51,692 nucleotides of DNA from Coprosoma sp963660615 (lineage in GTDB: Bacteria; Bacillota_I; Bacilli_A; RF39; UBA660), in the NCBI GenBank assembly GCA_963660615.1, contig CAVKYE010000008.1, forward strand, positions 1 to 51,692, in the 5' to 3' direction. A program made the position numbers and the translations under genes. The notes under the pieces are model-generated. The model had not been told where the DNA came from, ran no database searches, and worked only from the letters and a program-made list of their open reading frames with translations. Below are positions 38,798-46,771 of this stretch, one piece after another. The first letter of the stretch is position 1. Every line of letters starts with the position of its first letter.

Positions 38798-40511
38798 TAA
38801 TACTAGTTTTAATATTAAAAATGTTGGTGAGGTTGTTACTTTATCTGGATGGGTTAATAAAAAAAGAGATTTAGGTGGTCTTGTTTTTGTTGATTTGCGT
38901 GATCGTAGTGGAATTATTCAACTTGTTATTAGTCCTGATAGTTCTGTTTATAAAGAAGCTCTTACTTTAAAAAATGAAGATGTTATTAGTGTTACTGGTG
39001 AGGTTTTAAAAAGAGAAAAGGCTAACTCTAATTTGAAAACTGGGGATATTGAGGTTAATGTTTCTTCTATGAAAATTTTAAATAGATGTTTAGATTTACC
39101 TTTTGATTTAAATAATGTTACGGCTTTGGAGGAGACTCGTCTTAAGTATCGTTATTTGGATCTTAGAAGGGATGAACTTAAGAATAATTTAATTGTTAAG
39201 CATCAGATTATGCAAAGTGCAAGGGAATATTTAAATTCTTTGGAGTTTATTGAAATGGAGACGCCTATTTTGTGTAAAAGTACGCCTGAGGGGGCTAGGG
39301 ATTATTTGGTTCCTTCTAGGGTTAATAGGGATATGTTTTATGCTTTACCACAGTCACCTCAGTTATTTAAACAATTACTTATGATGAGTGGTTTTGAAAA
39401 ATATTATCAAATTGCGAGATGTTTTAGAGATGAGGATTTGAGAGCTGACAGACAGCCTGAGTTTACACAAATAGATTTAGAGATGAGTTTTGTTAATGAG
39501 GATGATGTTATGGGTCTTACCGAAGGACTTATGGCTAAAATTTTTAAGGATGTTAAAGGGATTGATATACCACTTCCTCTTCCTAGAATGACTTATGAAA
39601 AAGCGATGGAGTTATATGGTTCTGATAAGCCTGATACTCGTTTTGAGATGCTTATTTGTGATATTACGTCAATTTTTAAGGATACTGAATTTACGGTGTT
39701 TAAGAATGTTATAGAAGGTAATGGCATTATTAATGCTTTAGTAGTTAAGAATGCGGCTTCTACATATTCACGTAAGGATATTGATAAACTTACTGATTTT
39801 GTTAAGACTTATAAGGCTTCAGCTCTTGCTTTCCTTAAGTTTGATGATGGTTTTAGTGGCAGTATTGCGAAGTTTGTTGATGAAAAAACAGGTAATAAAC
39901 TTATTTCTGATTTAAAACTAGATAATAATGATTTGGTTTTAATTGTGGCTGGTGATTATAAGATTGTTAAGAATTCTTTAGGCGCTTTAAGGGTTAAGTT
40001 AGGTAATGATTTAGGACTTATTTCTTCAGATAAGTATAATTTTCTTTGGGTTACTGATTTTCCAATGTTTGAGTATAGTGAGGAAGAGGGAAGATATATT
40101 GCTTGTCATCATCCGTTTACTCATCCTAAAGATATTGATAATTTAGATGATAAGGAACATGCTTTAGCTCGTGCTTATGATATTGTTTTAAATGGTTATG
40201 AAGTAGGTGGCGGAAGTATTAGGATTCACGAACCTATGGTTCAAGAGAAGGTTCTTAAGGCTTTAGGATTTACGATGGAAGAGGCTATGGATAAGTTTGG
40301 ATTTTTGATTAAGGCTTTATCTTTTGGCGCTCCTCCTCATGGTGGTCTTGCAATTGGTCTTGAGAGGCTTACGATGATTTTATGTGGAACTGATAATATT
40401 AGGAATGTTATTGCTTTTCCTAAGACGACTAGTGCTTCTTGTCTTCTTACGGAAGCTCCTAATTATGTTTCTTTGGGTCAACTTAAAGAATTACATATTG
40501 AGACTAAATAG
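38787..40511 (+). CDS. aspS: Aspartyl-tRNA synthetase
   Basis: A 574-residue bacterial-type class II synthetase. N-terminal OB-fold binding the anticodon (VVTLSGWVNKKRDLGGLVFV, DLRDRSGIIQLVI), motif 1 (SLEFIEMETPILCKSTPEGA), ALPQSPQLFKQLLM, motif 2 (ARCFRDEDLRADRQPEFTQI), the GAD insertion domain (about 280-415), the active-site region GYEVGGGSIRIHEP and motif 3 (APPHGGLAIGLERLTMI). ATG 38787 is set by AGGTG 7 bases upstream, inside the end of hisS, so the pair is coupled. Confidence 0.97.
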   Translation: MKVNNTSFNIKNVGEVVTLSGWVNKKRDLGGLVFVDLRDRSGIIQLVISPDSSVYKEALTLKNEDVISVTGEVLKREKANSNLKTGDIEVNVSSMKILNRCLDLPFDLNNVTALEETRLKYRYLDLRRDELKNNLIVKHQIMQSAREYLNSLEFIEMETPILCKSTPEGARDYLVPSRVNRDMFYALPQSPQLFKQLLMMSGFEKYYQIARCFRDEDLRADRQPEFTQIDLEMSFVNEDDVMGLTEGLMAKIFKDVKGIDIPLPLPRMTYEKAMELYGSDKPDTRFEMLICDITSIFKDTEFTVFKNVIEGNGIINALVVKNAASTYSRKDIDKLTDFVKTYKASALAFLKFDDGFSGSIAKFVDEKTGNKLISDLKLDNNDLVLIVAGDYKIVKNSLGALRVKLGNDLGLISSDKYNFLWVTDFPMFEYSEEEGRYIACHHPFTHPKDIDNLDDKEHALARAYDIVLNGYEVGGGSIRIHEPMVQEKVLKALGFTMEEAMDKFGFLIKALSFGAPPHGGLAIGLERLTMILCGTDNIRNVIAFPKTTSASCLLTEAPNYVSLGQLKELHIETK

Positions 40512-40520
40512 TCTCTTTTT
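40500..40520 (+). terminator. Terminator of hisS-aspS with stop codon in the hairpin
   Basis: GAGACT (40500-40505), loop AAAT, AGTCTC (40510-40515), T5. The aspS TAG spans the loop and 3' arm. Confidence 0.8.
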
Positions 40521-40541
40521 GTTTACTTGGAGTGAAGTTGT

Positions 40542-40569
40542 TTGAAATGGATGAAATGTATGTTATAAT
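40542..40569 (+). promoter_or_regulatory. Promoter of the 6S-like RNA
   Basis: TTGAAA (40542-40547), 16-base spacer, TATAAT (40564-40569) preceded by TGT. Strong extended -10; start expected near 40576. Confidence 0.75.
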
Positions 40570-40575
40570 ATAATT

Positions 40576-40742
40576 GTCTAAAGGATAGGACTTGTATGTA
40601 AAACCTACGCGTAAACGATAGGGAATCTAATTTGTATACGGTGTTGAATACTTGCTTTTTAAGTGAGGATCCTAATGTGTATAATGTGATGCCCACCTAG
40701 GAGATAGGGTTTTAATCGTTTCAGTCCACCTTTAGATTTTTT
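40576..40742 (+). ncRNA. ssrS: 6S RNA candidate
   Basis: A non-coding transcript of about 167 bases with its own promoter and a T8 end. The two ends pair: CTAAAGG (40578-40584) with CCTTTAG (40729-40735) and GGACT with AGTCC, then TAAACGAT with ATCGTTT further in. The centre then opens before inner pairing (TATAC/GTATA) and an apical ACTT/AAGT stem, i.e. a long rod with a large internal bulge, as in 6S RNA, which traps housekeeping RNA polymerase in stationary phase. Position just after aspS matches Bacillus bsrA (6S-1), in the aspS-yrvM gap. No recognisable tmRNA, RNase P or SRP core is present. Covariance search would settle it. Confidence 0.7.
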
Positions 40743-40746
40743 TTAC

Positions 40747-40771
40747 TAAAAAAACTAGTTTTTAACTAGTT
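40747..40771 (-). terminator. Terminator of the RNase HIII gene
   Basis: Two AACTAGTT palindromes (40753-40760 and 40764-40771) pair across a 3-base loop, with a T run on the minus strand (A's 40748-40752). The rnhC stop codon TAG is inside the stem. Confidence 0.7.
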
Positions 40772-41711
40772 CTTTTATTTTTTCGGTATTTTTAAAATTA
40801 CATTTGGCTATTTGGTTTAATATTTCAATTCCATGAACTTTGGCTATTTTGGCACCAATTTCATCTACTTTGGATCCAGCTCCTTTTGGTAAAGTTACAC
40901 TCATTTGTTTTGAAAGTTTTTCGAATTCTTTTATTAGAATATATCTACTTATTAAAGATGCACAAGCAACTGATAGACATTTGTCTTCGGCTTTGGTTTG
41001 GAAAGTTATATTTTTTTGGATTTCTTTTCTTTCTTTTAAGTAGTTGTAGTAGGTTTTTTCTGGGGTAAACTGGTCTACAACTATATAGTCGTAGTTTTTG
41101 TATTTTTTTGTTAAATCTAGTAGGACGTTGTTGTGAAGAACGGCTTTGATGGTGTTCATGTTGATGTGTGTACTATATTTTCTATTGTATTCGTCATTAC
41201 TTAAGATCATGCTTGAGTAGGGGATTTTTTTGATTATTTGGGGTACTACTTTTAATATGTGTTCGTCGGTTAATTTTTTTGAATCTTTTACACCAAGGTT
41301 TTCTAAAAACGGAATGTTTTCTTTTGTTACGTAAGTAGCGGTTACAACTACAGGTCCAAAGTAGTCTCCAGTTCCAACTTCATCTGAGCCTATTGATGAG
41401 CAGTTATAAAGATCTAGGTTTGTGGTTTTATTTTTTTCTTTTTTTTCTTTGGAGTCTTTTATTTCGAGTTTTTTGTCTGGGTTTAAATGTTTTTCCATTT
41501 GGGACCACATATTTGCGTCTATATCAGCACTAATGCCTTGAAATAGGGCTTTTCCTGATTCATATAGGGTAACTACGGTATCTGCTTCATCGGCTTGAAA
41601 AATGGCGTATGGAGGGGTTTTTTCTCTTTTTTTATCACTAAAGTATTCAATCATTTTTTGTTTTGTGTTTTCTGATACTTTTAGTGTTATGGATTTTGCT
41701 TTTTGTTTCAT
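40755..41711 (-). CDS. rnhC: Ribonuclease HIII
   Basis: A 318-residue enzyme that cuts RNA in RNA-DNA hybrids. The N-terminal TBP-like substrate-binding domain (ALFQGISADIDANMWSQME) distinguishes HIII from HII. The catalytic domain starts with IGSDEVGTGDYFGPVVVTA (first Asp and Glu), then LGVKDSKKLTDEH, IVVDQF (Asp) and VACASLISRYI. ATG 41711 is preceded by GGTGAT; the longer form is not supported. Lone minus-strand gene, divergent from cvpA. It follows the 6S-like RNA, tail to tail. Confidence 0.95.
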   Translation of the reverse strand: MKQKAKSITLKVSENTKQKMIEYFSDKKREKTPPYAIFQADEADTVVTLYESGKALFQGISADIDANMWSQMEKHLNPDKKLEIKDSKEKKEKNKTTNLDLYNCSSIGSDEVGTGDYFGPVVVTATYVTKENIPFLENLGVKDSKKLTDEHILKVVPQIIKKIPYSSMILSNDEYNRKYSTHINMNTIKAVLHNNVLLDLTKKYKNYDYIVVDQFTPEKTYYNYLKERKEIQKNITFQTKAEDKCLSVACASLISRYILIKEFEKLSKQMSVTLPKGAGSKVDEIGAKIAKVHGIEILNQIAKCNFKNTEKIKELVKN

Positions 41712-41816
41712 TTTTATCACCGTTATTATTCTAGCACATTTCTTTAAATCTAACAATAGGGCTTTATTTTTCTTTTTAAATGTAATATAATGTTTGAAGA
41801 GGTGAATTGTTTTATT

Positions 41817-42530
41817 ATGATTGATTTATTAATTGTTATATTTATTTTATTTGGGGGATTAATTGGATTTAAACAGGGTTTTACTAGAAGTTTGGTTAGT
41901 CTTGTAGGTTATTTTGTTGTAGTTATTTTGGCTTTTATTTTAAAAAATCCAGTTAGTGAGTTTTTGATGTCTTTTATGCCATTTTTTGATTTTTGGGGTC
42001 TTATTAAAGGGGTTTCGGTTTTGAATATTGCGGTGTATGAGATGATTGCTTTTTTACTTGTTTTTAGTATTTTGATAATTGTTTTAAAGGTTTTAAGTTT
42101 AACAACGAGTATTTTTGAGAAAATTTTATCGTTTACGATTATTCTTGGGATTCCATCTAAAATATTAGGAGCGGTTTTAGGAATTATTAAGAATTATATT
42201 ATTGTATTTATTGTTTTATATGTTCTTGCTTTGCCTAATTTTTCTAATTTGGATATTGTTAAGGATTCTAAGTTTCAAAAACCTATTTTGGAAAAGACGC
42301 CTATTTTGAATATTTTTGCGGATAAGATGATGAATGTTTCTTTAGAGTTTGCTTCTTTAAGTGATAAGTATAAGAATACTAATAGTAGTAATGAATTTAA
42401 TTTGGAGACTTTGGATTTGTTTTTGAAATATGATGTGGTTAAACCATCTACGGTAAGAAAGTTAGTAGATAGTGATAAACTGCACATTGATGGGGCTTTG
42501 GATATTATAAAAAAGTATGAGGAGGAATAG
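41817..42530 (+). CDS. cvpA: CvpA family membrane protein
   Basis: A 237-residue protein with four hydrophobic helices in the first 150 residues (MIDLLIVIFILFGGLIGFKQ, SLVSLVGYFVVVILAFILKN, IAVYEMIAFLLVFSILIIVL, KILGAVLGIIKNYIIVFIVL). GFKQGFTRSLVSLVGY and GIPSKILGAVLGIIK are the family's GxxRGxxxxxxxxxxg and rxlGxxxGxxxg patterns. The soluble C-terminus is outside or periplasm-like. CvpA proteins are linked to envelope homeostasis; the function is not firmly known. ATG 41817 is preferred, though spacing from AGAGGTG is a little long; a TATAAT at 41786-41791 lies close. Begins the envelope cluster. Confidence 0.85.
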   Translation: MIDLLIVIFILFGGLIGFKQGFTRSLVSLVGYFVVVILAFILKNPVSEFLMSFMPFFDFWGLIKGVSVLNIAVYEMIAFLLVFSILIIVLKVLSLTTSIFEKILSFTIILGIPSKILGAVLGIIKNYIIVFIVLYVLALPNFSNLDIVKDSKFQKPILEKTPILNIFADKMMNVSLEFASLSDKYKNTNSSNEFNLETLDLFLKYDVVKPSTVRKLVDSDKLHIDGALDIIKKYEEE

Positions 42531-42533
42531 AAT

Positions 42534-42830
42534 ATGGAAATAATACATTATAATGAAGGTAATTTTGATGAGGTAATTAAAGATAAGGAAGTTTTGGTGG
42601 ATTTTTACGCGACTTGGTGTGGTCCTTGCAGGATGCTTGCACCTGTGCTTGAAAGTGTGAGTGATAAGATTTTGGTTGTTAAGGTTGATATTGATGAAAA
42701 TATGGATTTGGCTAAAAGGTTTGGAATCATGAGTGTTCCTACGCTTATTTATTTTAAGAAGGATGGAAGTCATGAGAAAAAAACTGGTTATATGCCTTCT
42801 TCAGATATTTTAGATTGGATGGGGAAATAG
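42534..42830 (+). CDS. trxA: Thioredoxin
   Basis: A 98-residue cytoplasmic thioredoxin with active site WCGPC (in FYATWCGPCRMLAPVLE), the cis-Pro loop SVPTLIYF and the buried Asp region (VDFYATW). There is no signal peptide, so it reduces cytoplasmic disulphides. Three bases separate it from cvpA and three from the sortase gene, forming one operon. Confidence 0.95.
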   Translation: MEIIHYNEGNFDEVIKDKEVLVDFYATWCGPCRMLAPVLESVSDKILVVKVDIDENMDLAKRFGIMSVPTLIYFKKDGSHEKKTGYMPSSDILDWMGK

Positions 42831-42833
42831 TTT

Positions 42834-44186
42834 ATGGATTTATTTTATGATAAGGGAAATTATTATGTTTTTGATGGTAAGGATAATATTTTAATTGATA
42901 GAGAGGTATTTAGAGTTTTTGATAAGGCGTATGGGAATGATGTGAATTCTTATTTGAAAAATTTACTTTTTTGTAACAGTCTTATTCGTTTACGCAATTT
43001 AGGGTATGATATTAAAATTACTCCTTCGGATAAAAAGGTTAAGATTTTGGCTTTTGATAAAGATGGGGCAAAAATGGATGCTTCTATGATAAAACGTGCT
43101 TATGGTTTAGTAACAAATGAAAATGTTTCAAAAGCGGTGGAAGAATCAAGCAAGAAAATGGCTGTTGATTCAGTTAATCAGGCTTTTGAAAGGGCAGATG
43201 ATAGTTCTAAAGTTAATGATTTATCTAGCAATACTAAAAAGCCTTTAGTTTCTTCTGACTTGAATGATGCTTCTTTGGATTTTGATATGAGCCGTTATAA
43301 TTTAAAAACGGTTAAGTCTCCTAAGAAGTTAAAAACCAAGGGCAAGATTTTTAGAAAACTTTCTAAGGTTTTTATTTGTATTCTTATAGCTGGGACATTT
43401 GTTGGTGTTCATTCGGCATATGATAATCAGGTTAGTGAGCAACATAGTCGTGCTAATGAGAATACTTTGGAATATGTAAATGATCATCAGGCTTCGGAAG
43501 ATTATTATGGGGTTAGTCCTTTTGAATATGAGGGCAATACTAAGGCTTACTTAAAGAGTGATACTTTGTTTGCTAGTAATGGTGGAATTTTGCCTGTTTG
43601 TCAGTTTGAAGATAATAATTATGGATTACAGCATAATGTTGATGGCTCTGATAGTAAACTTGGTACTATTTTTAAGGATTTCCGTAATTCTGAGGGACTT
43701 TCTGATGATTTCACTTTTATATATGGTCATAATATTGTTGGTAGTAATTCAGTGCCTGATTCTATGTTTGGAAAAGTGGCTGATTATGCTAATACGGTAA
43801 ATCCTAGTGCGGCTAATAATGCGGAGGAAAATTATAAAATGGCTCCTTCTTTTGAATATTATGATGAATACGGTCATTATGAGATGGATATTTTTGCTTC
43901 TTCTGTGTATGATGCTACTGATATTATAAATTGGACTGGCAATTTTAGTAGTGAAGCGGATTTTCAAACGAAGATGAATACTATTTTGGCTGATTCTGAT
44001 ATTAATAATGTTGTTAGTGCTGATGCTATGCCAGAATATGGTGATAAGATTGTTTGTTTATTTACTTGTCCTTATTTCGGGCCAGATAAGGTTAATGAGG
44101 CAAATAGGGTGCTTGTGTTTGCGAAGGCTAAGCAATTAGAAAAGTACAAAGATATTGAGGCAACATCTAATTATGCAAGGTTATAA
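42834..44186 (+). CDS. srtB: Class B-like sortase with a large cytoplasmic N-terminal domain
   Basis: A 450-residue protein. Residues 1-178 are soluble and charged, with no family I recognise. One membrane helix (VFICILIAGTFVGVHSAY, 179-196) is followed by the sortase domain. Catalytic set: His299 in FIYGHNIVG, Cys412 in VCLFTC (usual TLSTC) and Arg425 in NRVLVFAK. MFGKVADY after the His is class B-like. Sortases cut sorting signals and join surface proteins to the wall. Possible substrates in this window are the two VPNTS proteins and the LPKTG protein. Normal SrtB is about 240-250 residues, so the cytoplasmic domain is an extra. Operon with cvpA and trxA. Confidence 0.85.
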   Translation: MDLFYDKGNYYVFDGKDNILIDREVFRVFDKAYGNDVNSYLKNLLFCNSLIRLRNLGYDIKITPSDKKVKILAFDKDGAKMDASMIKRAYGLVTNENVSKAVEESSKKMAVDSVNQAFERADDSSKVNDLSSNTKKPLVSSDLNDASLDFDMSRYNLKTVKSPKKLKTKGKIFRKLSKVFICILIAGTFVGVHSAYDNQVSEQHSRANENTLEYVNDHQASEDYYGVSPFEYEGNTKAYLKSDTLFASNGGILPVCQFEDNNYGLQHNVDGSDSKLGTIFKDFRNSEGLSDDFTFIYGHNIVGSNSVPDSMFGKVADYANTVNPSAANNAEENYKMAPSFEYYDEYGHYEMDIFASSVYDATDIINWTGNFSSEADFQTKMNTILADSDINNVVSADAMPEYGDKIVCLFTCPYFGPDKVNEANRVLVFAKAKQLEKYKDIEATSNYARL

Positions 44187-44200
44187 AATTTTTGATTAGG

Positions 44201-44226
44201 GATAGATGCGTCTATCTTTTTTTTTT
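44201..44226 (+). terminator. Terminator of the cvpA-trxA-sortase operon
   Basis: GATAGA (44201-44206), loop TGCG, TCTATC (44211-44216), T10. Confidence 0.9.
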
Positions 44227-44258
44227 ATTTTCTGTTATAATACTAGAGGTGATTCTTG

Positions 44259-44726
44259 ATGAAGAAAATTTTTATTGTTGCTTTTGTTATTACACTTATT
44301 GATCAGGTTATTAAAAATATTTTGATTTTTAATTTTGATTTTGGTGATGAGGTTGTTTTGATTGATAATTTCTTTTCTATTACAATGCTTAAAAATACTG
44401 GAGCAGCTTTTAGTTTATTTGATTCTAATACTATTTTTCTTATATTGGTTTCTATTTTTGCTTTGAATTTAATTTATTTCTTTTTAATAAAGGGTAAAAA
44501 TTTACTAAATTTTGAGAAGATTATTTTGGGTGTTTTGATTGGTGGTATTTTGGGCAATTTGGTTGATAGAGTTGTTCACGGATATGTGATTGACTATTTG
44601 GATTTTAGTCTTTTTGGTTTTAATTATCCGGTGTTTAATTTTGCGGATATATCAATTGTGGTTTCAATTGTTTTGATTATTATTATGATTTATAAAGGAG
44701 AAAATAATGGAGTACAAAGTAAATAA
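44259..44726 (+). CDS. lspA: Lipoprotein signal peptidase (signal peptidase II)
   Basis: A 155-residue membrane aspartic protease with four helices. Landmarks: TLIDQVIKNIL, ITMLKNTGAAFSLFDSN, the first catalytic Asp in GGILGNLVDRVVHGYVIDYL and the second in YPVFNFADISIVVS. It cuts lipoprotein signal peptides before the lipidated Cys. ATG 44259 follows AGAGGTGAT; promoter TATAAT at 44234-44239 gives a short leader. Overlaps rluD by 20 bases, the conserved lspA-rluD pairing. Confidence 0.96.
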   Translation: MKKIFIVAFVITLIDQVIKNILIFNFDFGDEVVLIDNFFSITMLKNTGAAFSLFDSNTIFLILVSIFALNLIYFFLIKGKNLLNFEKIILGVLIGGILGNLVDRVVHGYVIDYLDFSLFGFNYPVFNFADISIVVSIVLIIIMIYKGENNGVQSK

Positions 44727-45585
44727 AGACGGTATTCGTTTGGATGTTTTTTTATCTGAGGAGATGGGTGAAAGTCGTAGTCAGATAAGTAAAATGATTA
44801 AAAATAATGAAGTTTTTGTGAATGGCGATGCGGTTAAGAGTGGATACTTAGTTAAAATTAATGATGTGGTCAGTGTGAATCATGTGAATGAAAGTATGGA
44901 TGTTTTACCTGAGAAGATGGATTTAGATATTATTTATGAAGATGATGATGTAATTGTGGTTAATAAGGCTAATGGCGTGGTTGTTCATCCGGCTCCTGGT
45001 AATTATCATGGTACGCTTGTTAATGGGCTTTTGTACCACAGTAAGCTTAGTAATAATAATGGAGAGTTTAGGCCAGGAATTGTCCATAGGATTGATGCTT
45101 ATACGACGGGTCTAATTATGGTAGCCAAGAATAATAAAGCACATGAGGTTTTGGCAAGTGAACTTGCGGCTAAGAAGACTTATAGAAAGTATGTAGCTCT
45201 TGTTTGGGGAGTTATTAATAATGACACTGGTTTAATTGATGCTCCTATTGGAAGGGATCCTAAAGATAGGAAGAAGATGGCGGTGGTTGCTTCTGGTAAG
45301 GCTGCTATTACGCATTTTAAGGTTTTGAAAAGGTTTAAAAATGCGACTTTGATTGAACTTAGGCTTGAGACGGGAAGAACTCATCAAATTAGGGTGCATA
45401 TGAATTATATTGGCCATCCAGTGGTTAATGATCCTGTTTATGGAAGGCATGATTTGATTGATGATTCTGGTCAATGTTTACATGCTAAGGAACTTGGGTT
45501 TGTTCATCCTAGGACGGGTGAGTATATGCAGTTTGATAGTGAAATTCCTTTGGAATTTTTAAATGTTATGAAGATGTTTGAATAG
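44707..45585 (+). CDS. rluD: RluD-type large-subunit rRNA pseudouridine synthase
   Basis: A 292-residue enzyme with an N-terminal S4 domain (RLDVFLSEEMGESRSQISKM then IKNNEVFVNG) and a catalytic domain with PGIVHRIDAYTTGLIMVAKN, holding the invariant Asp, then TYRKYVALVWG, IELRLETGRTHQIRVHM and HPVVNDPVYG. The usual HRLDKDTSG loop reads HRIDAYTTG, conservative in the key Asp. It makes pseudouridines in 23S rRNA (helix 69 for RluD itself). ATG 44707 is behind AAAGGAG, within the end of lspA. Confidence 0.94.
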   Translation: MEYKVNKDGIRLDVFLSEEMGESRSQISKMIKNNEVFVNGDAVKSGYLVKINDVVSVNHVNESMDVLPEKMDLDIIYEDDDVIVVNKANGVVVHPAPGNYHGTLVNGLLYHSKLSNNNGEFRPGIVHRIDAYTTGLIMVAKNNKAHEVLASELAAKKTYRKYVALVWGVINNDTGLIDAPIGRDPKDRKKMAVVASGKAAITHFKVLKRFKNATLIELRLETGRTHQIRVHMNYIGHPVVNDPVYGRHDLIDDSGQCLHAKELGFVHPRTGEYMQFDSEIPLEFLNVMKMFE

Positions 45586-45596
45586 GAGGTATATTT

Positions 45597-46745
45597 ATGC
45601 AGATGTCGCTTGAAAATGGCAGTTCTGATGAACTTGTGATGAAGTTGCTTAGATATTTTGTGACTGATATGAATTATACTCCAGTAATTGTTCATGGAGT
45701 GTCTAATGAAATTTGGCTTGAAAATTTAGATGAGAATTATAAAGTTGTTCGTATTGTCTCTGGGTATATTCATAATGATATACAGTTTGAATCTGATATT
45801 GTTAAGACGAAACAGCTTATGAAGGCTATTAAGAGAAAGACGATGTCTTTGAACATTAGGGGTTTGAGTATTTTTACTAATTTAGGGGATAATGTTCACC
45901 TTGATAAGTATGAGGATGTTCCTAATATTTCTATGGTTTTTGTCAAGGATGAAAAGGATGTTTTTGATAATAAGATTCTTAATTCTTCTTTTCCAAATAT
46001 TGCTGATAAGGTAAGACTTCCGGAGAAGGGTTTTGATCTTTTTATGAAGGTTACTGAAGAGGTAAGTAAAAAAAATGAAGGAGTGGCACGTATGAATGAA
46101 GAAGTTTTTTCAAGGAAAAAGCCGGTTATTACTTGGTGTTTAATTGGTATTAATATTGTCATGTATGTTTTGATGTATATATTTAATTTGGTGGGTCCTT
46201 TTGCGGTTAATCGCACGGGGGTTTTGAATGGTGAGTTTTATCGTTTGTTTACAGGTATGTTTTTACATGCTAATATATTTCATTTGGTGTTTAACTGTTA
46301 TGCTTTATATATCATTGGTATGCAGCTTGAGAGTTTTCTTGGAAAGGGAAAATATTTAGCGGTTTATTTGCTTAGTGGTATTGCTGGAAGTGTTCTTTCT
46401 ATATTCATGAGTAATGGTTATAGTATTGGAGCATCTGGGGCTATTTTTGGACTTATGGGTTCACTTTTGTATTTTGGATACCATTATCGTGTTTATTTGG
46501 AGACTGTTGTTAAGTCACAGATTATTCCGCTTATTTTGCTTAATTTGATGCTTGGTTTTATGATAAGTGGTATTGATAATTGGGCTCATATTGGTGGCCT
46601 TATTGGTGGTGTGCTTGCAACTATGGCTTTAGGTATTAAGTATAAGTCCACAAAGTTTGAAATGGTTAATGGAATTATTTTGTATGTTATTTATATTTTA
46701 GCAATTTTGTTTATGACTTTTAATCTTAATTTATTTGGGAATTAA
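45597..46745 (+). CDS. gluP: Rhomboid intramembrane serine protease (GluP-like)
   Basis: A 382-residue protein with a soluble N-terminal domain (1-175) and six or seven helices. The catalytic dyad is Ser280 in IGASGAIFG and His331 in NWAHIGGLIGG. Rhomboid landmarks NGEFYRLFTGMFLHANIFHL and FNCYALYIIGMQLE are intact. Bacillus GluP (YqgP), with a similar N-terminal extension, cuts membrane transporters in membrane-protein quality control. It follows rluD by 11 bases with GGAGG upstream, probably in the lspA-rluD transcript. Confidence 0.94.
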   Translation: MQMSLENGSSDELVMKLLRYFVTDMNYTPVIVHGVSNEIWLENLDENYKVVRIVSGYIHNDIQFESDIVKTKQLMKAIKRKTMSLNIRGLSIFTNLGDNVHLDKYEDVPNISMVFVKDEKDVFDNKILNSSFPNIADKVRLPEKGFDLFMKVTEEVSKKNEGVARMNEEVFSRKKPVITWCLIGINIVMYVLMYIFNLVGPFAVNRTGVLNGEFYRLFTGMFLHANIFHLVFNCYALYIIGMQLESFLGKGKYLAVYLLSGIAGSVLSIFMSNGYSIGASGAIFGLMGSLLYFGYHYRVYLETVVKSQIIPLILLNLMLGFMISGIDNWAHIGGLIGGVLATMALGIKYKSTKFEMVNGIILYVIYILAILFMTFNLNLFGN

Positions 46746-46771
46746 AAAAAGTGTAACTAGGTTACATTTTT
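46745..46771. terminator. Bidirectional terminator between rhomboid and CDP-alcohol phosphatidyltransferase genes
   Basis: TGTAAC (46752-46757), loop TAG, GTTACA (46761-46766), extended by A/T pairs on both sides. The minus-strand gene's stop codon (46762-46764) is in the stem. Confidence 0.8.

Noticed and set aside
40576..40742. SRP RNA, tmRNA or RNase P RNA instead of 6S RNA
   Set aside because: No GNRA-type SRP helix 8, no encoded peptide tag, and too short for RNase P RNA; the rod-with-bulge pairing and position fit 6S better.
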